A DNA stretch of 64,000 nucleotides from assembly GCA_030849075.1 (NCBI GenBank), contig JASAOO010003520.1, forward strand, positions 27,745-91,744, given 5' to 3'. Under the pieces are notes generated by a model. The model searched no databases. It saw only the letters and a list, made by a program, of their open reading frames with translations, and had not been told where the DNA came from. Source of the DNA: Zelonia costaricensis. Taxonomy: Eukaryota; Euglenozoa; Kinetoplastea; Trypanosomatida; Trypanosomatidae. Made by a program: the position numbers and the translations under genes. This document shows positions 1 to 9,400 of this stretch, piece after piece; within the stretch, counting starts at the first letter, position 1, and each line of letters begins with the position of its first letter.

Positions 1-3000
1 CGTCATGGAGGGACCAGCAAGGGAAATGTGGGGAGCGAGGAGTTGCCGTGCTTCGTGCGAGGGGAAGGCGGAAGTTGGGGTTGGGGGTGGGGGCGGCAGG
101 CACACCCCGCAAAGACGAACAAAACGTACGAGTTGTCGGCCGCGGCTTTCCCCCATCTTCTGTGTCTCTGCATGCTCGGCCTCGTGGCCTCGCTGCGTGT
201 CACCTTTGCCCTGGCCCACACTGCTTCCGAGGCACGCGAGCGCGACTTGAGCTTCCCCCCCTCTTGGCTGCTGCGCTGCTTTTCCACACATGTTCAAGTG
301 TGGAGTGGCGTGAGCCGGCGAAGCCTGAACGCGCCTCGTGGACGGTACTCGACTTGTCTTTCTCTCTCTTCCGTGCGTCGTGACGGGGAAGGAAGGAAGC
401 GCCCACACGACGACGAGTTCCCCGTTCTCCTCCTCTCTTTCTTCTCTTTTTGTTTCCTTCGGCCCTGGCCCTTTCAGCCCCGTGCCCGTCGTGTCCTGCA
501 CGTTGTCTGCGTGAGCGCGGCGTATGCCAACCATCGTTTTTTTTATCCTCGCTTGTAGTATTTACTCCGCCACTTGCCCGTCTGTCTCTCTTTCTCGTTT
601 ATTTCCCCCGCCCGCTTTTTTTCTGTGTTCTTTCTCGGCGTTTTGCGCATGGTTGCGTGAGACCGATCGGAGGAACGCACTTTGTGTGTGTGTGTGTGTT
701 TGGGTGTTGCTGTTCTGACCTATGTGCCCTTTTGTTCTTCCCTTTGACTCTTCTTCTCACTGCCTGTTTCGCTCAGTCTTTGCTTCCAATTGTGTGTGCG
801 CCTGTGTGTGAGTGTGTGGGCGGAGTTGCGTGCATGACAGGTGCATGCACGTGCACGCCTCCTCCTTTCTCCACCACTTTGACTTGTTGCGTCGAAGAGC
901 GAACGCCTCCTGAACGCTGGGTCTGCGTGTGGGTGTGGGGTTTCGACGCGGTCGAGACAGCTTGCGGATGTTCCGTTGCACCGCACGCTTTTCGCCCGTG
1001 TTTTTCTGGCGACGCTTTCCCCCCTCCCTCTTCGCGCCCCGCGTCTTCAGAGCAACTCCATTTTGTTATTGTGCATCGGCCTGCTTTCCCATCGTTGTGC
1101 TGCATGTTGTCGTGTTTGGTCGGAGTGAACACGTGCTCTCCTCACATCCTTTTTCCTTTCCCACCGCTGATGTGCGCCGACCCCGACGTGGTTTACCTCC
1201 CCGGCACTGCTTCACGCGTCCGCTTCCTTGACTCCGTCACGCGCCTCCGCGACCCTCTCACTCGAGGCAGGTGCGCGTGCGGGTCGGGTGGTGCCTGCGG
1301 CGTCACTCCCCTTTCCTCCGCCCCGAGCGCGGCTATGCGTGTTCTGTCTTCGACCTCCGTGCTGCTGTGTGGGAAGGGGTACAGGAGGCACACGAGAAAG
1401 CGAAAGGAAGGGAGGGTGGGCGGGGTGGGAGCGGATAAGGCGACGTCAGGGGCTCGGCAAGACCAGCGTAGAGCTGTGGAACATGCTGCTTGGCTGCGCT
1501 GGAGGAGCCCTCACCTGCGTGTCGCCAGGGGTGCTGCTGCTGCTGTCCTTGTCCGCGTCTGCCGGCCCCGGCGACGCACTCTCTCCCGCCTTCGGCGTTT
1601 TTCTTTTGTTTCTTCTGCCGCCTCATCTCTCCGCGACGCCTCTGTGTGCGGCCAATTAGGTCGCGTGATGTATGTAGACAAGCCGTCGTGCCGCTCCCCT
1701 CTCGCGACGTGTGTACGGAGTGCCTCATGTGTCCATCCCCCCTCGGCGTGAGTCAGCTTTGCTTTTGCTGCGCTTCTTGTCTCGCAGAGGGCGGCGTTGT
1801 GCGTGGCGGGGCGCCGCCTGCGTTGGCGGCGTCTTGTGTTTGTTTTTCTTCATCGCTTTCTACGTGTTAGTCGTGGCTGCTGCTTATTGGTTTGCTTTTT
1901 CTTTCTTGTTCAGCTCTCGCTCTTGTTTTGGTTTCCTTGCCCTTCCTGTGTGCATCCCTCCCCTCTGGGTTGACGCGTGCGCTTGTGCACGTGTGTGTGT
2001 GTGTATGTGGCATTGTCTGCCCGTTTGCGCTTGCGTTTGTGTGTGTGTGTGTGCGGTCGGTTATCATATTGGACGCCTCTGTCGATTTGCCCACTCTCCT
2101 CCTCCCCCTCTACCGGTGTGTGGTGCACGCCGCTTCGTTTTGTTACCTTTTTTCTCTGATAGCCCGCCTCCCCCTCCTCTCTCTCTCCTGGGTGCCCACA
2201 TGGACTCCCGTCGATCATCCCTCTTCGCTGATGCACAGACACGTCGTCGCTGATGATCATCATCCCGTTCCCCCCTCGCCCTGTGCGTGTCTTCTTGCCC
2301 TTCGTGTCTCCCCTCCCCTATCTGTGCCTAGCCCGCCGTCGTCGCCACCGCTTTGCACTTAGTTTGTATGGTGTCAATATGTGTGGGATCGAGTGCTGTC
2401 CACCTCCTTGGCAGCGAGACGGCCTACCCTTAGCGGTGTCGTGCCGGCCTCGCTACACTCACTGAACTCCCGTTTTCACTTCCCCGCTTCGTTTTTGTGT
2501 CTGTTGAATCCGCTGACCGAAGGGCGGCGGAGGTGATGGTGGAGGTGGTGGTGGTGATGTGCGTGTATCCGGTGAACGCCGCCTCCTTCACTCGAGACAG
2601 AAGCTGACGCAGCTTTTGTGAGCAAGACAAAGACAGAACAACACACACACATACACACACACACGCAGAAGGCTCAACGTTTGAGCGTGTGGTGAGCGCC
2701 GATATACAAACTGCACGTATGCAGCGCCGCCGAATGCGTTCGGTTTTCCCCATTCTCGGTGTCCTGAAAGGACGGGGGGGGAGGCGGGGGGAGGGACGGG
2801 CGCTGACTCAGTGATGCGTGGTTGCTGTGTCGCGACACATGGCCGGATCGAAGGCAGCGCTCGTCTCTGCTGTCGCAGAGCCGCTGCCATTGCCTTTTAC
2901 CTTTTTTTCACACCGCACGACACACGGGAGCTGCAACCACACTTCCGCTCCCCTCGCCGCTCGTGAAGCTGTGCGTGCGTGTGTGCCTTGCTCGCTGCGC

Positions 3001-3315
3001 TTGCTATGGGCTGCTCCGCCTTCCACTTATCGATTGGTTCAACTCCTCCCCCCCTCGCCATCCACCTTCTCCCGTTCGGTTTCTCCGTAGCATCCCCCCC
3101 CGTGCCCTCCTGGCCTCACCCGAGGTTCGCGAAGAGAGGGCACCCAGGGCACACGCGGCACCACGTCGCCAGCTTAGCAGTTCTGTCGAAACACAGGCGC
3201 ACGTGCATACATACATTCATACCGGCGCAGTTCCGAAGCGGTGCATTTGTGGTGCGCACACACGTCTAGACACGCGTTTGGGGGTGCGAACGTTTGTGCA
3301 GCGTACTCGAGCACC

Positions 3316-3350
3316 CCCTCCCTCTCCCTTTCGGTCTCTCTCCACGGAAG
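3316..3350 (+). promoter_or_regulatory. Candidate trans-splice acceptor for Raptor
   Basis: A C/T-rich tract (about 3312-3343) is followed by the first AG at 3349-3350, 57 nt before the ATG at 3408. This matches the polypyrimidine-AG layout used for spliced-leader addition in trypanosomatids. Placed by eye only. Confidence 0.35.
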
Positions 3351-3356
3351 CTCCGT

Positions 3357-3362
3357 ATGTGA
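3357..3362 (+). promoter_or_regulatory. Minimal start-stop upstream ORF (ATG-TGA)
   Basis: An ATG immediately followed by TGA lies between the predicted splice acceptor (3350) and the Raptor start (3408). If it is in the mature 5' UTR it is the shortest possible uORF and could make ribosomes pause. The AT(G)TGA string is seen directly; its function is inferred. Confidence 0.3.
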
Positions 3363-3407
3363 CAGACGCGTGTCGTCACGCACGCAAGGCAGCTTCAGCG
3401 ACGGGAG

Positions 3408-6400
3408 ATGTCAGCCTCACCTCATGCTGGGCACTCTTCCCGTCCCCGCGGCGATGCCCCACTACCGACGCTTGTGTCCATGCCGGACATGGAGACGCTG
3501 GACGAGATCACGGACAGCGACGCACAGGAGCTGCTGTTGACGCTGTCCTCCTCCACAGGCAGCCGCGTAGTGACTCGCACCGGGGAAGATGAGGACCGCA
3601 ACAGCAGCGAGCTGCTCTCGCCTCTCACCACCGCCTCCTCCGCACGCGCACGGCGGCACCGCTCCACATCGCTGGAGGCGCAGACGGCGCCTGGTGTTGC
3701 AGTGGGCCGCACCGCGTCTGGGGCTGCGGCCTCGCCGACAGAGCACCGCGGCGGCGCCGCATGGTCGCGGCGACGCAGCTCTGCGACACCACCGCGACCG
3801 CCGCCCTCCGCCTCCGCGGGCTCCCCGTCCCCGCCGCACGCGCGTGTTGCCGGCGGCAGCGGCGTCGGTGACGGGCTGCCGGACTTCGCCACGCCGCCAC
3901 GTGGGGCGGCCTTGGCAGGATCGAGCGATCGGACCGAGTCGCGCGCGAGCTCGCTGCGCTCGCCTCTGGCCGCTTCTTCCGCGCGGCTGGTGCCCATCTC
4001 GGACACCGAGATGCTAGAGGCGGAGCGGCGTTGCTGGGACGTGCAGCTCGTGCAGGAGTGCTGGTTGCACCAGGAGCTGCACGGGGTGCGTTGGGACGAG
4101 GAGCTGCTGCTGCAGCACGGCGCTGCGTACCGTCCGCGCGCAATCGCCTCCCGCACGGCGGTGTCAATGACGCACACCAAGAGTCTCTGCATCGCCCTGA
4201 ACGTGGACACCTCAATTCTGGAGAACGCCGACGGCTCCCTCGACATGAAGACGGCAGGGGACGGCGGCGATGACGCGGGCATGCTGCCGTGCATGTCCGC
4301 GGCAGAGGCGGAGGCTTGGTCGCCGCTCTTCATGTGGCGCTCACCCGCCTTCATTCCAGCTGAAGGCAACGCCGTCCTGGCGCAGCTGTCGGAGCGGCTC
4401 AGCGAGCAGTACGAGGGCCTCGCGCCGCGCCCGTTGCCAACAACGTGCTGCGCCAACGCACGCCCGTCGGACCTTATCCAGACATTAACCGATGCACGCA
4501 AAGACGCCGGGGACGCCAAGGTTGTCTTCCACTACCTTGCTCGCGGGGTGCCGCCGCCGCGTGGGGGAAACCTGTACCTGATGAACACCGGCCCCAGCAG
4601 CGCGGGGTACGCCGGCCCGCCGTACAGTAAGATGTCCCTGGACACCTTCCGCAGCCGCGTCGGGGTCCCACTCGTCTTCATCGCGGACTGCGCCGAGGCG
4701 GGCGAGATCATGAGCTACTACATTCGCATGTGCGAGGAGCAGCACCAGCAGCGCTACTTCATCTCGTCGCGCGACTACCAGCTCAAGTCGAGCGGCCACT
4801 TCAGCGCCGCAGACCTGGACAACATGACGGAGGGGGTGCGCAGTCGCACCAACAGCGGCTTCGATCGCGTCGGCAGCAGCAGCGACGTGGGCGCGGCAGA
4901 CGTGTACCGCCGCGCTGGTGCCGGCGGTGGGGGTGTCGGTGCGGCCGGTGGCGTGGGCGGTATGGCGGGCAGTGGCGGCATGCGTGGCGGCGTCGGCGCG
5001 GGCGGCGGCCTCCTCGGCCCCGGCGACGCCGGTGACTCCGCGCAGAGTGCGGTGCTGCAGGACTTTTATTTCATCGGCGCCACCGGCTGCAGCGAGACGG
5101 GCGGTGGTGGCAGCGGTGGCAGCAGCAGGTCTGCCGGTGGGGGCTCGGGCGGCGGCGGCGCCACGCGATCGCGCTTGGGCGGCGGTGGCGGCGATGGGGG
5201 CGGCGGCGCTGGAGGGAGGCGCGGCGCGCGTGACGGTGCGAGTGGGGCGTTGCGGCACCACCCGCGGCTCCCGTCTGACATATTGACGAGCTGTCTGACG
5301 ACGCCGCTGCGGACGGCGGTGCTGTGGTTCATTGCGGAGCGGCCGCACCTGCGCACCCTGCACCCGGTGCTGCTCCACCTCCTTCCCGGCGCCCTTGCGG
5401 ACAAGAAGACGCCGTTGGGGCAGCTGCAGTGGTACTTGCAGAGCATCACGGAGTGCATCGCGTGGTCGACGCTGTCGCTGGCGCAGTACTCGCGTCTCTT
5501 CCGCGAGGACGTCTACGTGGCTCCCCTGTTCCGTGGCTGCCTCCTGGCAGAGCGCATCATCGTTGGCGGGCTTGGTGGGTGCCTCAGCGTGTACCCACCT
5601 GTGCCCACGACACACACGCACGCCCTGTGGACCACCTGGGACAACCTCGTCGAGCGGGCGTGTGTGTCGTTGCTGCGTGCCATGCGCCCCGCCCCGCCGC
5701 GCAGCGCCAACGTGCTGGAGTTCCGCAGCTGGCTCGATGTGCAGGTGACGGCGTGGAAGTACAGCCGACCGGACTTGATCGGGGCCGCCGCAGCACCGGC
5801 AGCGGCCACGAGCGCGTCTGCCGCCGCTGCTGCTGTGACGGAGGCGCCGGCTGGGCGGCTGCCCCTGCTGCTGGACGACGCGACAGTGATGGTGCCATCG
5901 TTCTTTACGGAGCAGCTGCGCGGGCTTCAGGCGGCGCTGGACGGCATCACGCAGCAGTCCTTTGAGCGACCGCGTGGCTGCTTTGCCGCGGTGTGGGGGC
6001 TGCAGTCGCCGAGCGCGCTTGCCTCCGTCACGGGCGAGCCGGTCGAACACGCTGGGGAGGGGCGTGGCGGTGGCGGTGGTGGTGGTGGCGGCAACGGCGG
6101 CAGGAGCAGCAGCGGGGGAAGCGGCGGGGGCTTCGCTGCACCGTCCCGCATCCCGCTGCACGGTTTCGCCGACGTGTACACCAACGCCCTCCGCTCCACC
6201 CTCCCTGCGCAGCGGCAGCAGCAGCGTCCCGCGTCGACCTCGCCCACGTCGGTGGCGCTCACACCGCCGCTGCACACCGTCCCATCCACAGCGTCCCTGG
6301 CCGCCGCCGCCACCGCCGCCGGGCTCAGCGTGTCAACCGCCGCCTCCTCGCGTCAAGCCTCCCGCAAGCAGCTGCCGCCGCAGCAGAACCCCATCGCCGA

Positions 6401-9400
6401 CGGCGCCGCGGCCGCGACGGCGGGTGGCCGCGGCATGCCGGAACGCCTCGACTCACGCGCGACCCTATCCTCTGGACGCTACCAGCGCGCCTCCAACGCG
6501 AACCTCAGCGGGCTGTCGACTGTCACGAACGCGACGGTGACCGCCGCGTCCCCCTCGGCTGGGTCGGCTGCTGCTGCAGCGCTGGCGCGCGCCATGGCAC
6601 ACAGCAGCGCGAGCCACCTCGCCGCGGCGCGCAAGACCGAGTACGTGACGAATCTCCTCACCAGCGCCACCATGTCCGGGCAGGCGGCGTCCTTCCACTA
6701 CACCGCCGCTCTCTATCGGTCCATGGTGTCGGGGGAGGGAGGGGCAGCGAACGGGGTACACGGGCTGCCGCGGACGGGCTCTGCCGGCGCCCTCGCCGGC
6801 GGGCGCGCAAGTTCCGTGGCCGCCGCCGCCGTGGCTGCCTCGCTGCACGCCGCGCCGTCCTCGCCGCAGCACACGTTTCCGTTCATGGAGCGGATGCCGC
6901 TGCTGCTGCAGGCCCTGCTCGTTGCCGCCCACCGCGAGAAGGCGACGGAGTTGATCTGCCGCCTTGTGGACTGCGGCCCTGCTGCGGTGCTGCAGTGCGC
7001 TGAGGCAAACGTCTACCGCTTCGTCCTCGACCGCTACTGGAGCCGCCCGGACCTGCGCTTCTTGATGCCCTCTACACTTTTTATCTTCTGCAAGAGCTGC
7101 TACGCGGACCCGGAGCTGATCGGATCGGCAAAGCAGCGCGACGTGGCAATCAAAGCGTGCGCGGAGGTGCTGCAGTGCCCGGTGGAGGTGCCGCTGCCAT
7201 CTGGCACGAGCGGCGAGGACGCACCTGGGGCGTGGCAGAGCGTCGTGCTCGGCCCCTACGCCACACCGTACGGACAGCGCATGCTAGCTGCGGCGCTGTT
7301 GACGCTCATCGCACTGCACAGCGACGACGGCCGCGAGGCGTGCCACGCGCGCGGCGTCCTCCAGCTGTGCTGCCAGCTCCTGCAACAGACACACGACGCG
7401 GCGCCTTTGTGGCAGGCCGCGACGGCGGCAGCGACAGCGGCGTCGCCCGCTTCCTCCGCCACCACCAGCGCCGCCCCCCCGCCCATCCCGCGCGTGCCCC
7501 CACAGCAGCGCCCCACGTCAGGTGCCAGCGCCGCAACACCGCAGCTCTCGCTGCACCCCTCGCAGCAGCAGCCGTACTCCCTCAACGGCGAGGACGGCAC
7601 TGCCGCGGAGCCACTGGCCCTCCCGCCGCCACCGCCCTTCATCGCGACGACGTACCACCTGACCCTCCTCACCCTCTTCGTGTCGCTGCTGTGCAGCTGG
7701 AAGCTGCCGGCCGCGCCGGAGGGCGCCGACGCGGGCGAGGACGCCGCCGAGGCGGCGGCACCCGAGGAGTGCGGCGCTGAGGGCGGGTCGCCACAGCCGC
7801 CAGCGCTGGTGCCCCCGCTCGACGGCACCGTGCACGAGGTGCCGCCCACCTCCGCCCCGGTGCTGGAGGCTGCGCTGGAGGTGGCCACGTCGGCGCTGGT
7901 GCGGTTCATGTACTCGGACACGTCCGTCCTGCGCGGGGCGGCGCTGCGGTGCTTCATGATGGTGCTCATCTCGCCAGCTCCGAGCCGGGCCTCGCGGACC
8001 CGCTACGTTGAGATGCAGCTGCGCCGCCTCAGCGGTGTGCCCGTGCCGATTGCGGAGATGAACACGGACCTGCGGCTGGAGGCGCTGCGCACCGCCTACA
8101 CGGCGTTCCGCTGGCTGCTCGCGCAGCTCCGCGAGGACATGCCGGCCGAGGAGATTGGGCAGTTCGTCGCACAGTGGATATACCGCTGGTTCCAGCTCGC
8201 GGCGAAGGGCAAGACACCGGCCCCGCCCTTCATTCTCAGCGCGCCGGTGCAAGGGAGGTTGGGTGGGGCCAACGACGGGTCGTCGCCGCCGCTCGCGGGT
8301 CGGGCGCAGGACGTGCCGCCGCAGTCGTACCAGCCGCCGCCGCAGTACGCAACGACGGCCGCGGCGTCGCTGTGGGCGGGCAAGGCGGCGCCGCTGTCCT
8401 CGTACCGCGGCCCGAATGTGGTCACCCCCGGCTCCGTCTACTCGCACCGGCGCAGCAACGTCCTCGTACCGGCCGCCCGCTCCATGCGCGCGGCGCACGG
8501 CGTTGACGCAGCCGCCAGCGTGGCGGGCTCCGTCTTGCACCGGAGCGGGCTGCGGCAGCACATCACCCAGCAGGACCACCGCCGGCTGCAGGCGTACCTC
8601 CCGGCGCTCAGCAACCTCGTTCGCATCTTCTTTGAGGGGACGCAGGACTCGTGCCCGTACGTGCGCACCCACGTGCGCCGCGTCGTGCTGGAGGAGTTCA
8701 CTTTCCTGCGCCAGTCATGGTACGACGACTACGCCGCCGTCGACCACCAGCGCCGCGCCTCACCGTCGCCCATCGTGGACGATGACGAGTATGGCGGGGG
8801 AGGACGGCGGCTTCACGGGCAGCAGCAGCAGCGCCCCCACGGGGCCCGCCAGCGCCACGCGTCGGGCTCGCGACTTAGCTACCGACGCGGCGACGGCAGC
8901 CGACTCGACCCGGGCGGGGAAGACCGGGCCGCGTACGCCGCCGCCGCCTCCTTCGCGGAGCACCCGGGTGGTAGGGGCATGGCGTTGCACTTATCGCTGG
9001 CCCAGCTCCTGCGTGGCGAGGACGACGCCGAGGCCGCTGGGGCTACGCCGTCCGCTTCCGCACCACGCGACTACGGCGCCACGCCGCACTGGTCGGCCGG
9101 CGCGCCGACGGCGGGGAGCGGTGGTGGCGAGGTGGAGGAGGTGGTGGAGCCGCACCCAGCCGTGCTGCGCCGCTTTGTGGGGCGCCTCATGCGGGTTGCC
9201 GCGGCGGACCCCAACCACGAGGACACCGGCTCGGCCTCCCCGACGTCGCCGCTGCACCGCCGGTCGCGGTACCGCAGGAGCGGCACGTCGGCCCCTGCGG
9301 CGGGTACTGCTGCTGACGACGACGACGACAGCGAGGAGGGTGGCAGCCTCGATGGGGCGGAGGACGAGGAGGGCGGCGAGGAGAGCGGCGGGATCGATGC

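Larger units (their letters stand above)
1..3407. other. Non-coding lead-in, pyrimidine-rich spacer
   Basis: No convincing gene. The + strand is rich in T/C tracts and GT repeats (for example near 683-702 and 1997-2050), with a short CA stretch near 2640-2665. Open frames here are long only because stops are rare in this composition, and their translations are runs of Cys, Phe, Ser, Pro and Leu with no domain. It probably holds the 3' UTR of a gene to the left plus the 5' region of the Raptor transcript. Confidence 0.6.

Noticed and set aside
450..1751. 433-residue + strand frame in the left spacer
   Set aside because: Translation is runs of Cys, Phe, Pro and Ser from pyrimidine-rich and GT-repeat DNA, with no domain and no codon pattern like the real genes.
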